A stretch of 64,000 nt of DNA, from positions 350,121 through 414,120 of the forward strand of contig NZ_KZ679040.1 in NCBI RefSeq assembly GCF_003024195.1, in the 5' to 3' direction. The DNA is from Streptomyces dioscori. GTDB lineage: Bacteria > Actinomycetota > Actinomycetes > Streptomycetales > Streptomycetaceae. Both the position numbers and the translations under genes were made by a program. Positions within the stretch are counted from its first letter, which is position 1. Each line of letters opens with the position of its first letter. Of the stretch, positions 9,150-18,440 are shown piece by piece. The notes beneath the pieces are model-generated. The model did no database searches. It was given only the letters and a program-made list of their open reading frames with translations, and was not told the DNA's origin.

Positions 9150-9539
9150 GTGGACATGGGCGCGATACGCCGACGCCTCACGCTCGGTACCGCCGTGCTG
9201 ACGGCGTCCGGACTGCTGGCCCTCGCGGGCCCGGTGGGCGAGGCCTCCGCCGCGTCCCCGTGCGCCGGGCGGAAGGTGCGCACGCTGCCCTTCTCCACCG
9301 GCCACGTGGACGTCCACAAGAAGCGCGGTTACGTGTGCGCGGTGACCTACCCCAAGAAGGTGGGCGCCCGCCGCTACATGATGGTGAGCGTGCAGGCCCG
9401 GGGGAGCGAGCGCGTGCCGAACGCGGGCCGGTTCGTGCGGTACGCGGGTCCGGTACGGGTGCACGCCGGGCACCGCTGCGTACGGATCAAGGGGGCCGTC
9501 GGCTCGGGCTCGGTCAGCACGGGCTGGATCCTCTGCTGA
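9150..9539 (+). CDS. Small secreted protein, family unknown
   Basis: This 129-residue protein has a signal peptide: basic AIRRRLTLG, a hydrophobic core, and likely cleavage after EASA. The mature domain of about 95 residues is basic, is rich in Val, Tyr and Arg, and contains four Cys (SPCAG, YVCAV, HRCVR and the C-terminal Cys), so two disulfides are possible. GGAGGG at 9138-9143 lies six bases before the GTG at 9150, which supports that start over longer alternatives. I do not recognise the fold. The small disulfide-rich extracellular design fits an inhibitor or surface protein, but this is only a guess. Confidence 0.7.
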   Translation: MDMGAIRRRLTLGTAVLTASGLLALAGPVGEASAASPCAGRKVRTLPFSTGHVDVHKKRGYVCAVTYPKKVGARRYMMVSVQARGSERVPNAGRFVRYAGPVRVHAGHRCVRIKGAVGSGSVSTGWILC

Positions 9540-9657
9540 ACCCCCAAGTCGTGCAGTCTTCGTACCGACCTGACGGTAATGTCCACAACATCCCCTGGTG
9601 TGGCAGCTGTTGCTGAGCTAAGTTCCGGCGGACATCTGCGTATTCAGGGGAGAACGC

Positions 9658-11109
9658 ATGCGCAAGACGCTCAGATGGCTGTTGTCCCTCACGGTGCTCA
9701 TAGGCACCGTGAGCACGGCCGGGGCGGCCACCGCCGCCCAGCCGGACGCCGCCACCGCAACCCACGTCGTCACGGACGAGTCGGCGGACATCAAGGACCG
9801 CCTCCTCGCGATACCGGGCATGAGCCTGATCGAGGAGAAGCCCTACACGGGCTACCGCTTCTTCGTCCTCAACTACACCCAGCCGGTCGACCACCGGCAC
9901 CCGTCCAAGGGCACCTTCCAGCAGCGCATCACCGTGCTGCACAAGGACACCGCCCGTCCGACGGTCTTCTACACCGGCGGCTACAACGTCTCCACGACGC
10001 CGAGCCGCCGCGAGCCGACCCAGATCGTGGACGGCAACCAGATCTCGATGGAGTACCGCTACTTCACTCCGTCCCGGCCCGCGCCGGCCGACTGGTCGAA
10101 GCTCGACATCTGGCAGGCGGCCAGCGACCAGCACCGCATCTTCAAGGCCCTCAAGCCGGTCTACGACAAGAAGTGGGTCTCCACGGGCGGTTCGAAGGGC
10201 GGCATGACCGCCACCTACTTCGAGCGCTTCTACCCGCGTGACATGGACGGCGTCGTCGCGTACGTCGCCCCCAACGACGTGGTGAACAAGGAGGACTCGG
10301 CGTACGACCGGTTCTTCGCCAAGGTCGGCACCAAGGAGTGCCGCGACCGGCTGAACGCGGTGCAGCGCGAGGCTCTCGTCCGCCGGACCGCGCTGGAGAA
10401 GAAGTACAAGGACGTGGCCGCCGCCGAGGGCTACACCTTCAACACCATCGGCAGCCTGGACCGGGCGTACGAGGCGGTCGTCCTCGACTACGTGTGGGGC
10501 TTCTGGCAGTACAGCCTGCTCGCCGACTGCGACACGATCCCGGCGGACGCGAAGAACGCCACGGACGACGAGATCTGGACGTCCATCGACACGATCTCCG
10601 GCTTCTCGTTCTACACGGACCAGGGCCTGTCGCCCTACACGCCGTACTACTACCAGGCGGGCACGCAGCTCGGTGCGCCGACCATCGTCTTCCCGCACAT
10701 CGAGAAGAAGTACATCCGCTACGGCTACCAGCCGCCGCGGAACTTCGTGCCGCGCGACATCGAGATGAAGTTCCAGCCCGGTGTCATGCGCAGCGTCGAC
10801 TCCTGGGTCAAGCACAACGCGAACCACATGCTGTTCGTGTACGGGCAGAACGACCCGTGGGGCGCCGAGCCGTTCCGCCTCGGCAAGGGTGCCCGTGACT
10901 CGTACGTCTTCACGGCCCCGGGTCTGAACCACGGCGCCAACGTCGCGGGTCTCGTCCCCGACCAGAAGGCGCTCGCCACGGCCCGCATCCTGGAGTGGGC
11001 GGGCGTCGCCACGGCCGCGGTCCAGGCGGACCCGGAGAAGGCGAAGCCGCTGGCCAAGTACGACTCGAAGCTGGACAAGCGCACGGTCGAGCGTCAGCTC
11101 CGCCCGTAG
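9658..11109 (+). CDS. Secreted prolyl tri/tetrapeptidyl aminopeptidase (peptidase family S37)
   Basis: This 483-residue secreted serine peptidase has a signal peptide (MRKTLRWLLSLTVLIG to about residue 27). Family S37 landmarks include GYRFFVLNYTQPVDHRHPSK, FYTGGYNVS, the nucleophile elbow GGSKGGMT (Ser179), NDPWG (Asp399) and LNHGAN (His425), which together make the alpha/beta-hydrolase triad. S37 enzymes of Streptomyces release tri- or tetrapeptides from peptides with Pro at the fourth or fifth position, and take part in extracellular protein turnover, including degradation of protease inhibitors. Length and motifs match the family. It appears monocistronic. Confidence 0.92.
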   Translation: MRKTLRWLLSLTVLIGTVSTAGAATAAQPDAATATHVVTDESADIKDRLLAIPGMSLIEEKPYTGYRFFVLNYTQPVDHRHPSKGTFQQRITVLHKDTARPTVFYTGGYNVSTTPSRREPTQIVDGNQISMEYRYFTPSRPAPADWSKLDIWQAASDQHRIFKALKPVYDKKWVSTGGSKGGMTATYFERFYPRDMDGVVAYVAPNDVVNKEDSAYDRFFAKVGTKECRDRLNAVQREALVRRTALEKKYKDVAAAEGYTFNTIGSLDRAYEAVVLDYVWGFWQYSLLADCDTIPADAKNATDDEIWTSIDTISGFSFYTDQGLSPYTPYYYQAGTQLGAPTIVFPHIEKKYIRYGYQPPRNFVPRDIEMKFQPGVMRSVDSWVKHNANHMLFVYGQNDPWGAEPFRLGKGARDSYVFTAPGLNHGANVAGLVPDQKALATARILEWAGVATAAVQADPEKAKPLAKYDSKLDKRTVERQLRP

Positions 11110-11162
11110 CGGTTCCGGTCACGCATTCGGTGCCGCGCCCGTCCGTCGAACCCCCGGGCCAC

Positions 11163-11195
11163 GAGCCTCCGGGCTACGAGCCTCCGGGCTACAAC
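11163..11195. repeat. 15-bp direct repeat
   Basis: GAGCCTCCGGGCTAC occurs twice in tandem, with a partial copy before it, in the gap between the convergent peptidase and lipoprotein genes. No function is visible. Confidence 0.5.
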
Positions 11196-11932
11196 GGGCG
11201 GGCGCAGCCCACCGGATACGGTCCGCCGAGCTGGACGTACAGCTCGGTGGACGCGGGGCAGTCGGAGCGCCGCTCCACGGCCCCGGTCACCTGGTACTCG
11301 GGGGCCCTGCCGCCGTTCTCGCCCTCGCCCTCGCTGTCGCACGAGGTCTCGCGGACCTCGCCCGCGCCCGCGCTGTAGACGCAGTCGCCGACGATCGTGC
11401 GCGGACCTCCGCCGCCGCCCGGGTCGCCGGGGTGCGGGGGCTCCAGGTTGCGCATACAGGCGTACCCCTGCGGGACCGCGCCGTCGCCGTCCTCGTCGGC
11501 GGAGGGCCGCTGCTCACTGATGTGCAGCACGAAGTCCGTGGTGGCGGGGCACGGCGGCCCCTCGCCCGCCCTGCCGTCGTGCCGCGCGATCACGCGCGCC
11601 GCCGCCCTCTCGCTGGTGCACGGCACCTCGGTGAACGACTCGCGCCCGAACGAACTGCACTCGTCGATCCCGAGGAACACCACCCCGTACCCCGAGGCCC
11701 GGGTCGGCACCGGAGCGGGAGTCGTCCGCCGCGCATCACCGTTCCCGTCCCCGTCGCCGCCGCCCCCGGACGGCTGCTGGCACCCCGCGAGAACCGCCAG
11801 CACCAGCATGAGCAGCGCGCACAGCATGGCCGCCGTCGCGTCGGTCGAGCTCGCGTGGGTCGACCTCGCGTCGGCGGACCTCGCGCGGTGTGCGCCCGCG
11901 CGATGTGCGCCCGCGCCGCGTGCGTCGCGCAT
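11189..11932 (-). CDS. Lipoprotein of unknown function
   Basis: This 247-residue lipoprotein starts with an unusually long 50-residue leader. A repetitive Ala/His/Arg/Ser segment is followed by the hydrophobic core MLCALLMLVLAVLAGC, with lipobox LAGC at Cys51. GGGGAG five bases before the ATG at 11932 supports the long start. A Gly/Asp linker follows. The mature domain contains eight or so Cys and a calcium-like acidic stretch (ADEDGDGAVPQGYACM). An internal ATG at residue 36 could also serve as the start. I do not recognise the family. It should be anchored on the outer face of the membrane. Confidence 0.65.
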   Translation of the reverse strand: MRDARGAGAHRAGAHRARSADARSTHASSTDATAAMLCALLMLVLAVLAGCQQPSGGGGDGDGNGDARRTTPAPVPTRASGYGVVFLGIDECSSFGRESFTEVPCTSERAAARVIARHDGRAGEGPPCPATTDFVLHISEQRPSADEDGDGAVPQGYACMRNLEPPHPGDPGGGGGPRTIVGDCVYSAGAGEVRETSCDSEGEGENGGRAPEYQVTGAVERRSDCPASTELYVQLGGPYPVGCARPL

Positions 11933-12061
11933 GGCAGCTCCCCCCCGATCATCCCCAGCCCAGCGTGACCCGCCGGGGCGGACCCCGCCAGGCGTACCGG
12001 ACGCTTTGCGTCACTTGGGGATGCGGAACGGGGCGCACGTCGTAGGCCCGGTACGCCAGGC

Positions 12062-12077
12062 CGGGGCGCGCGCCCCG
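12062..12077. terminator. GC palindrome downstream of the GH3 gene
   Basis: CGGGGCGCGCGCCCCG is a perfect 16-base palindrome starting 24 bases after the GH3 stop. It could fold as a short intrinsic terminator, but there is no U-tract. An imperfect 13-bp inverted repeat (11988-12000 with 12048-12060) lies just beyond it. Confidence 0.35.
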
Positions 12078-12100
12078 ATGCGGGGGCCCGGGTGGGGGCC

Positions 12101-13918
12101 TCAGTACGTCAGGCCGTGCCCCACGGGATACAGGACCACCGCCGGATCGTCCGCGCGCTGCACCGGCACCGGCAGTCCGCCGCGCGGGCCGACCCGTCCG
12201 GCGAGCACCCGTACCGCTGCGCGCAGCTCGACGTCCGTCCAGGAGTACGACGCCAAGTAGGCCTTGACGTCCGGCAGTTGCGCCACGTCGTACGGGTTGC
12301 GGATGGCGAGCGCGACCACCGGGCGGCCCGTGGCGAGGAGTTGGTTCACGAGGGCGCGCTGCGTCGAGGCCGCGGTGACGTTGTACGTGCCCACGAGTAC
12401 CGCGTCCACGTCCTGGGCCGCCGCGACGGCCTTCGCGATGGTCGCGGCCGAGGGTGCCGTGCCCGTGGACAGCACGGTCGGGGTGAACCCCAGCTCGGTG
12501 AGGGCGTTCGCCAGGACGGTCGTCGGCGGGCCCGTGGTGCCGGACGGCGAGGCCGGATCGGCGCCGACGACGAGCACCTTCGTGTGCGTACGCCGTGACA
12601 GCGGCAGCAGCCCGCCGGAGTTGACCAGCAGAGTCGTCGTCCGCTCGGCGACCCGGTCCGCGGATTTCAGATGCGAGGGAATCCCGACCGTCCGGTCGAC
12701 CCCCCGCCCCGTGACGTACGGGTCCTTGAACAACCCCAGCTTCGCCTTCAGCCGCAGGACGCGCAGGATCGATTCGTCGAGGCGGGCCTCCGTCAGCTCG
12801 CCGCCGCGGACGGCCGCCAGGACGGCGTTCCAGGCGATGTCCAGCTTCGGCGGGTTGAGGAGCTGGTCGACACCGGCCTTCAGCGCGAGTACGGGCACAC
12901 GGTCGTCGCCGTACTTCGTGCGGACGCCCTCCATGCCGAGCGAGTCCGTCACCACGACCCCGTCGTAGCCGAGCTTCTCGCGCAGGATGCCGGTGAGGAT
13001 CGGACGCGAGAGGGTGGCCGGATCACCGGCCGGGTCGAGCGCCGGGACCATGATGTGCGCGGTCATGATCGAGTCGATGCCGGCGGCGATCGCCGCCTTG
13101 AACGGGGGCGCGTCCAGCTCGGCCCACTGCGCCTCGGTGTGCTCGATGACCGGGAAGCCGTAATGGCTGTCCGTCTCGGTGTCGCCGTGCCCCGGGAAGT
13201 GCTTGGAGGTGGCCGCGACCCCGGCGCCCTGATAGCCCTTCACCTGCGCGGCGACCAGACCCGCCACGGCCTGGGGGTCGGCGCCGAAGGAACGTACGCC
13301 GATGACCGGGTTGGCCGGGTTCACGTTCACGTCGGCGACCGGGGCGTAGTCCTGCAGGATGCCCATCGCGCGCAGCTCCGCGCCGGCGATGCGCCCGGCG
13401 GTACGGGCGTCGGTACGCGAGCCCCCGGCGCCGAGTGCCATCGCACCGGGGAAGAGCGTCGCGGGCGTGCCCACCCGTGCCACTATCCCGTGCTCCTGAT
13501 CGGTGGAGACGAGCACGGGCAGGCCGCGGGGCTGTCCCAGCGAAGCCTTCTGGATGCCGTTGCTCAGGTCCGCGATCTGGTGCGGTTCGCGGGTGTTGTG
13601 CGCCCACCCGAAGTAGATGATCCCGCCGACGCGGTACTTGGCGATCAGCTCGGCGGCCGTCCGTACGCCGATCTCCGCCAGGTTCGCGTCGACGTCGGCC
13701 TGGTCGGGCTCGGTCGCCGAGTGCCCGTACACCCGCATCACGAAGAGCTGCCCGACCTTCTCTTCGAGCGTCATACGGGAGATGAGGGCCCGGAGCCGCT
13801 TGTCGCCGCGGTTCCCGTCCTCGTGCTTCGCGCTGCCGGCGAGTGCGGGGGCGGCGCCGGCGACGGCTGCGGCGGCACCGGCGGTGGCCGCGAGCAGCGT
13901 ACGTCTGGAGGTGTGCAC
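12101..13918 (-). CDS. Secreted glycoside hydrolase family 3 (beta-N-acetylglucosaminidase-like)
   Basis: This 605-residue Tat-exported enzyme has the signal SRRTLLAATAG, then Ala-rich to about residue 29. The GH3 barrel has LPVLVSTDQEHG, the NagZ-type motif KHFPGHGDTETDSHYG (which carries the His used as acid/base in this subgroup) and the nucleophile in VVVTDSLGM (Asp325). A C-terminal alpha/beta sandwich follows (about residues 420-605). The family removes terminal N-acetylglucosamine from chitin or peptidoglycan fragments. AAGGAG before the GTG at 13918 sets the start. A good promoter lies about 120 bases upstream, so the gene is probably expressed alone. Confidence 0.88.
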   Translation of the reverse strand: MHTSRRTLLAATAGAAAAVAGAAPALAGSAKHEDGNRGDKRLRALISRMTLEEKVGQLFVMRVYGHSATEPDQADVDANLAEIGVRTAAELIAKYRVGGIIYFGWAHNTREPHQIADLSNGIQKASLGQPRGLPVLVSTDQEHGIVARVGTPATLFPGAMALGAGGSRTDARTAGRIAGAELRAMGILQDYAPVADVNVNPANPVIGVRSFGADPQAVAGLVAAQVKGYQGAGVAATSKHFPGHGDTETDSHYGFPVIEHTEAQWAELDAPPFKAAIAAGIDSIMTAHIMVPALDPAGDPATLSRPILTGILREKLGYDGVVVTDSLGMEGVRTKYGDDRVPVLALKAGVDQLLNPPKLDIAWNAVLAAVRGGELTEARLDESILRVLRLKAKLGLFKDPYVTGRGVDRTVGIPSHLKSADRVAERTTTLLVNSGGLLPLSRRTHTKVLVVGADPASPSGTTGPPTTVLANALTELGFTPTVLSTGTAPSAATIAKAVAAAQDVDAVLVGTYNVTAASTQRALVNQLLATGRPVVALAIRNPYDVAQLPDVKAYLASYSWTDVELRAAVRVLAGRVGPRGGLPVPVQRADDPAVVLYPVGHGLTY

Positions 13919-14036
13919 GTGCGCTCCTTCCGGAGAGGGCCCGGGGGCCCGTGGAGGGGCGAGCTGAACGAACCCCTGCGGGAGCCTCTTACAGGGTTCC
14001 CTCGGGGGATCCTTGAAGAAAACTGCCAAGGAGTCA

Positions 14037-14065
14037 CGGATATCCGGGAAATTTCTGCCAGTCAA
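14037..14065 (-). promoter_or_regulatory. Promoter of the GH3 gene
   Basis: On the minus strand TTGACT (14065-14060) and TATCCG (14042-14037) are separated by exactly 17 bases, close to the HrdB housekeeping consensus. The predicted leader to the GTG is about 110 bases. Confidence 0.55.
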
Positions 14066-14375
14066 TAGCGCGGACGGACGACGCGGGGGAGGTGCCGCCA
14101 CCGGCGCTGTTGGAGGGGGGCGCGCCGGTGACGGCGTGCTGCCGGCCGCAGGCGGCGGAGAGGGTGGTCAGCAATCGCAGCCAGCAGCGAGGCCGACACC
14201 GCACTGCGGAGACTCATCCGACAGCATGCGAATTGGACGAGGGTCGGTGGGGATGGGTTCCCCGGAATCCTTGAATTCCGACAAGTCGGTACGAGGGGGG
14301 ACGCGAGTGCACGCGGTGCCCTGAGGGACTCGGCACACCGCGTCGCCCTCCCCGCACCCCGGCGGGGACGGACCG

Positions 14376-14584
14376 CGCAGTTCCCCGCGCCCCTAAGGAC
14401 AAAAGATTGCGCCGTTCCCCGCGCCCCTATGGGTGGGTGGCGGAGCACCGTTGCTGTCTTCAGGTTCACGGGGAACGCCATGCCCAGCCACAACGCGCCC
14501 CTTAAGGGGCGCGGGGAACTGCGCGGGCAACCACGGCGGACCCGCACCCGATGACGGGCCTCTCAAGGGGCGCGGGGAACTGCG
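14376..14584. repeat. Convergent cluster of four dispersed GC repeats
   Basis: Two forward cores of the type CGCAGTTCCCCGCGCCCCT (14376 and a CGCCGTT variant at 14410) are followed by two reverse-complement copies (14505 and 14566). They occupy the gap 14066-14630, which holds no credible gene. The forward-then-reverse order would allow large hairpins between the GH3 promoter and the end of the isomerase gene. Confidence 0.8.
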
Positions 14585-14630
14585 CGGGCAGTTGCCGTGG
14601 ACCCCAGCCGGACGGCTGAGGTCTTAGCCG

Positions 14631-15443
14631 CTACGCCGCATCGTTCAGCAGCCGTGAAAGATAGTCGTGGCCCCCGCCCAACAACCCCTCCAGCGGAGGC
14701 GCCGCCTCATACCACCGCTTCTCGTACTCCCAGCACAACCACCCGTCCCACCCCTCCCGGGAGAGCAGTTCCACACACTCGGTGAGCGGCAGGACCCCCG
14801 CCCCCAGCCCCAGCGGAGTCGTGTCGTCCGCGGAAGCGATGTCCTTGACCTGGACATACCCGAGGAACGGAGACAGCGCCGCGTAACTCGCCGAGGGCTG
14901 CTCCCCACCGAGCCACGTGTGCATGACGTCCCAGAGCGCCCCCGCCTGCCGGTGCCCGACGGGCCCGAGGACGCGGATCGCGTCGGCGCCGGTGCGATGC
15001 GAGTCGTGGGTCTCCAGCAGGATCCGTACATCGAGGTCGGCCGCGTACTCGGCCGCCGTGCCCAGCCGCCGCGCGGCCGTCGCGTCGGCCTCCTCGGGCG
15101 TCTGGTCGGGGGCCTGGCCGGAGCCGCCGCCGGGGAAGACCCGGATGAAGGGTGCGCCCAAGTCCCGCGCCAGGTCGAGGAGTTCGCGGATCTCGGCGAG
15201 CACGGGCTCGTCGTCGCCCGGCGCAGCCACCCGCGCGTACCCGGCCACGCCCAGGATCTCGACGCCCGCCGCCTTGAACTCGGCGGCCACGTCGGCCCGT
15301 GCGGCGGGGTCGAGCCCGGTGTGCACGGGCTCCTCGGGATGCGTACGCAACTCGACGCCGTGATAGCCGTGGGTGGCGGCGAGCCGCACCACGTCACTGA
15401 TCGGGAGTCCGGGTACGCCGAGGGTGGAGAAGGCCAGTTTCAC
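14631..15443 (-). CDS. Sugar phosphate isomerase/epimerase (xylose isomerase-like TIM barrel)
   Basis: This 270-residue soluble TIM-barrel protein opens MKLAFSTLGVPGLPISDVV, a standard start for the AP-endonuclease-2/xylose-isomerase superfamily. Metal-ligand type motifs are HGYHGVELR, ILLETHDSH, WDVMHTW, YVQVKDI and GWLCWEYEK. Relatives interconvert keto sugars or dehydrate inosose using a divalent cation. No sugar genes adjoin it, so the substrate is open. It stands alone between repeat-rich gaps. Confidence 0.82.
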   Translation of the reverse strand: MKLAFSTLGVPGLPISDVVRLAATHGYHGVELRTHPEEPVHTGLDPAARADVAAEFKAAGVEILGVAGYARVAAPGDDEPVLAEIRELLDLARDLGAPFIRVFPGGGSGQAPDQTPEEADATAARRLGTAAEYAADLDVRILLETHDSHRTGADAIRVLGPVGHRQAGALWDVMHTWLGGEQPSASYAALSPFLGYVQVKDIASADDTTPLGLGAGVLPLTECVELLSREGWDGWLCWEYEKRWYEAAPPLEGLLGGGHDYLSRLLNDAA

Positions 15444-15526
15444 GAGATCGCACCTTCGCTGTCGATCGGGTCGGGCGAGTCAGGACTACGGGCGCGGAGC
15501 TGTCCGCAGATCGTTCCGGCTGTGAC

Positions 15527-15579
15527 TACCGGAAGTACCGGAAGTACCGGGAGCACCGGGGGTACCGGGAGCCCCGGGG
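15527..15579. repeat. Nine-base tandem repeats
   Basis: Five degenerate copies of TACCGGAAG/TACCGGGAG run in tandem just upstream of the isomerase gene. They may be simple slippage products. Confidence 0.5.
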
Positions 15580-15633
15580 GCGGCGCGCCACGAAACGGAC
15601 CCTACCCGCCGTTCGCGTTCTCTCACTTCCGCG

Positions 15634-16572
15634 TCACTCCTGTGTTCCGAGCAGGTCCAGCCGCCAGTCCTGCCCGACGAGGTCGGCGCCGAAGGAGCGG
15701 TGCGGTTTCTCGTCGACGAGGACGAAACCGTGCCGCTGGTAGATGCGGCGGGCGGACGACAGCACGTCGTTCGTCCACAGGACCATCTCCCGGTAGCCGA
15801 CCCCCCGGGCGAACTCGACGCAGGCGCTCACCAGCCGGTCGCCGATACCGAGCCCGCGCGCGTCCGGCTCGACGAGCAGCAGGCGCAGCCGGGCGGCGCC
15901 GGGTGCCTCGTCCCGTACGCACATCACGCTGCCCACCTGGCGGCCGTCCAGCTCCGCGATCCACACCCGCTCCAGGATCGGGTCGTGGTCCTCGGCGAAG
16001 TCGGCGACGATGCGGGCGACGAGCCCTTCGTAGTCCGTGTTCCAGCCGTACTCGGCGGTGTAGAGCGCCGCGTTGCGCTGCACGATCCAGCCGAGGTCGC
16101 CCGGACGGGGTTCGTGCAGCAGGACGTCCTCGCGGCGCGGTGGCCGGCGCCCGGCGTCGGAGAGGATCGCGCGGATGTCCCGCATCGCCTCGGCGAGCCG
16201 GGGCCTGTCCCCGGGCGGCACGCTCGACAGCAGCGAGCCGACCGATTCCCGCGAACGCTCGTCCAGCAGGTCGGCGGTGCCTCGCCCCCGGGCCGTGAGC
16301 GAGACGCGGCGGCGCCGGGTGTCCTTCGCCGAAGGGCCCCGCTCGATCAGCCCGTCCTTCTCGAACTTCGCCAGCAACCTGCTCAGGTAGCCGGAGTCCA
16401 GGGAGAGTTCGGTACGGAGGTCGGCGGCGTCCGTACGGGGGGAGTGGGCCAGCTCGTACAGCACGCGGGACTCCGTGAGCGTGTACGGGGCGTGGAGCTG
16501 GCGGCTGTAGTCCAGCGCCCCGATGAGGTTGGTGTAGAAGCGGTTGAAGGCGCGGATTTCCTGAACGGTCAT
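15634..16572 (-). CDS. MarR-family regulator fused to GNAT acetyltransferase
   Basis: This is a two-domain protein of about 312 residues. The N-terminal winged helix (residues 1-140) shows MarR traits: TLTESRVLYELAH, LSLDSGYLSRLLAKFEKDGL and a basic wing (KDTRRRRVSLTARG). The C-terminal half is a GNAT fold with the acetyl-CoA loop EPDARGLGIGDRLV and YQRHGFVLV. Such fusions are common in actinobacteria; the acetylated substrate is usually unknown. The ATG at 16572 and a GTG at 16584 are both possible starts, and neither has an ideal ribosome site. Autoregulation is plausible. Confidence 0.85.
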   Translation of the reverse strand: MTVQEIRAFNRFYTNLIGALDYSRQLHAPYTLTESRVLYELAHSPRTDAADLRTELSLDSGYLSRLLAKFEKDGLIERGPSAKDTRRRRVSLTARGRGTADLLDERSRESVGSLLSSVPPGDRPRLAEAMRDIRAILSDAGRRPPRREDVLLHEPRPGDLGWIVQRNAALYTAEYGWNTDYEGLVARIVADFAEDHDPILERVWIAELDGRQVGSVMCVRDEAPGAARLRLLLVEPDARGLGIGDRLVSACVEFARGVGYREMVLWTNDVLSSARRIYQRHGFVLVDEKPHRSFGADLVGQDWRLDLLGTQE

Positions 16573-16730
16573 GACACGTGACACCTGTCTCGCAACGACG
16601 AAGAGAATGAAATGAGTGGTGGATAGAAATACCTGACTCAGTCAGAGATTAATCCCGTCGTGGGCGATTGTCGACACGGCTTCGGCCGGTTTCCGGCACT
16701 GGGGTCGACAAGGCCCGTCATGGCCGACCG

Positions 16731-17228
16731 CGCAGTTCCCCACGCCCCTGAGCGTGCGGACGCCTCGGGTCGGGCGTCAGCGTGCGGGCCGGTGGTGGCT
16801 GGTCGCGCAGTTCCCCGCGCCCCTGGGGGTTGGGGGTCTTGGGTCGGGTGTCAGTCTGCGGGCCTGTCGTGGCTGGTCGCGCAGTTCCTCGCGCCCCTGA
16901 GCGTGCGGACGCCTCGGGTCGGGCGTCAGCGTGCGGGCCGGTGGTGGCTGGTCGCGCAGTTCCTCGCGCCCCTGGGGTGCCCTGGGGTGGTCGTGGTTGG
17001 CCGTGCCGTTTCTCGCGACCCTGACGGGGCGTGGCATCATGCGGGCGCCGGGCCCGTCTTGAGGGGCGCGGGGAACTGCGCGCTCAGCCACGACGCACCC
17101 GCAGCCGACGTCCGGCCCCAACCCCCACCCACCCAGGGGCGCGGGGAACGGCGCGGCCGGCCACGACGGCGCCGCACCCGACGATCCGGCCGAAGGCCCC
17201 ACCCCCGTCAGGGGCGCGGGGAACTGCG
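16731..17228. repeat. Array of dispersed GC repeats, four tandem forward and three reverse copies
   Basis: Forward cores start at 16731, 16806, 16880 and 16955, a period of 74-75 bp. The whole unit is repeated, including the GTGCGGGCCGGTGGTGGCTG segment. Reverse-complement cores start at 17062, 17135 and 17210. The gap 16573-17294 has no credible gene. Stop-free frames through it arise from the GC-rich repeat itself. Confidence 0.85.
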
Positions 17229-17294
17229 CAACCAGCCACCATCAGCCACCACCGGCCCGCACCCGAAAAGCGACCCCCAGCCCCCCAGCCCCCC

Positions 17295-18347
17295 TTACGC
17301 CCCCTTGGGAACCCCCGTAGACCCCCGCACCATCAACTCCCCCCGAATCGTCGCGATCCCCCCAGGCGGAACCTCCTCCCGCCCCATCGCGATCCGCCCC
17401 GCCCGCGCCCCCGCATCAGCCAGCGGCAACCGCACCGTCGTCAGCGCCGGCACCGCGTCGATGCTGAACGGCAGGTCGTCGAAGCCGGCCACGGACACGT
17501 CGTCCGGAATGCGCAGTCCCGAGTCCCGCAACGCCGCACACGCCCCCAACGCCACCGTGTCGTTCGCGGCCACGACAGCCGTCAAGTCGGGTTCGCGGCG
17601 GAGGAGTTCGATGGTGGCCTCGTACCCCGCCCGCCGGTCGTACCGCCCATGAACCGTCCGCGCCGGTTCGTCCGCGATCCCGTGCGCGGTGAGCGCGTCC
17701 CGATGCCCCTCCAGCCGGTGACGTGTGGTCGTCCGCTCCTCCGGCCCCGCGATGTACCCCATGCGCCGGTGCCCGAGCCCGATCAGGTGCTCGGTCAGCT
17801 CCCGGCCGCCACCACGGTTGTCGAAGGTGAGCGCCACCGCGTCGGTGTCGGCCGGTGCGGGCGGCCGTCCGCACAGCACCACCCGCGTCCCCGCCTCCCC
17901 GAGCTTGCGCAGTTTCGTCGCGACGGCTGTCGCGTGCGCGGTGTTCTCCACGGCCCCACCGGTCAGGACGACGGCCGCCGCACGCTGCCGCTGCAGGAGG
18001 GTGAGGTAGGTGAGTTCGCGCTCTGGGGAGCCGCCGGTGTTGCACACGACGGCGAGCCGTTCCCCGCCGGCGCGTCCGCCGGGCCCTCCGATCTCGGACT
18101 GGATCGCCCCCGCCATGATTCCGAAGAACGGGTCGGCGATGTCGTTGACCAGGATTCCGACCAGGTCGGAGGTGGCGGCCGCGAGCGCGCTCGCGGGGCC
18201 GTTCAGTACGTAGTCCAGGTCGTCCACGGCCCGCAGCACCCGTTCACGGGTGGAGGCCGCCACGGGGTAGTTGCCGTTCAGTACGCGCGACACCGTCGCG
18301 GGCGAGACCTGCGCGCGAGCTGCCACGTCCGCCAGGGTCACCGTCAT
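17295..18347 (-). CDS. LacI-family transcriptional regulator
   Basis: This 350-residue repressor has the LacI helix-turn-helix at its N-terminus (TLADVAARAQVSPATVSRVL, residues 4-23), a hinge helix (GPASALAAATSD) and a periplasmic-binding-protein-like effector domain (GILVNDIADPFF, HRRMGYIAGPEE, VVAANDTVALGA, VSVAGFDDLPFS). It is divergent from the Gfo/Idh/MocA operon, so it very probably represses that operon in the absence of a sugar-type inducer. A palindrome, AAGCGCTT, lies at the predicted start of that transcript. Confidence 0.9.
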   Translation of the reverse strand: MTVTLADVAARAQVSPATVSRVLNGNYPVAASTRERVLRAVDDLDYVLNGPASALAAATSDLVGILVNDIADPFFGIMAGAIQSEIGGPGGRAGGERLAVVCNTGGSPERELTYLTLLQRQRAAAVVLTGGAVENTAHATAVATKLRKLGEAGTRVVLCGRPPAPADTDAVALTFDNRGGGRELTEHLIGLGHRRMGYIAGPEERTTTRHRLEGHRDALTAHGIADEPARTVHGRYDRRAGYEATIELLRREPDLTAVVAANDTVALGACAALRDSGLRIPDDVSVAGFDDLPFSIDAVPALTTVRLPLADAGARAGRIAMGREEVPPGGIATIRGELMVRGSTGVPKGA

Positions 18348-18440
18348 CTCGAAGTCCTCCGGTCGCGCATCTCGTCATCGTCCTCAGAGCCGTACTACTC
18401 CAGTGCCGGCCCGCTGTCGCCGTCCCGGCCATCAGCATCA

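Noticed and set aside
5216..9319. Open frame of over 1300 codons antisense to the ABC exporter
   Set aside because: It mirrors the GC-rich third positions of the real gene, has no family motif and is Gly/Arg/Val/Asp-rich throughout.
11988..12060. Imperfect 13-bp inverted repeat (one mismatch) as a terminator
   Set aside because: The 47-base loop is too long for a convincing intrinsic terminator; the shorter palindrome at 12062 fits better.
14066..14375. Search for a tRNA or small gene in the gap before the repeat cluster
   Set aside because: No cloverleaf, ribosome site with start, or conserved peptide could be seen; only five-base hairpins near 14254-14280.
16660..17652. Plus-strand frame with repeated Val-Ala-Gln-Phe-Leu-Ala-Pro-Leu peptides
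   Set aside because: It is the translation of the tandem GC repeats and then reads antisense into the LacI gene.
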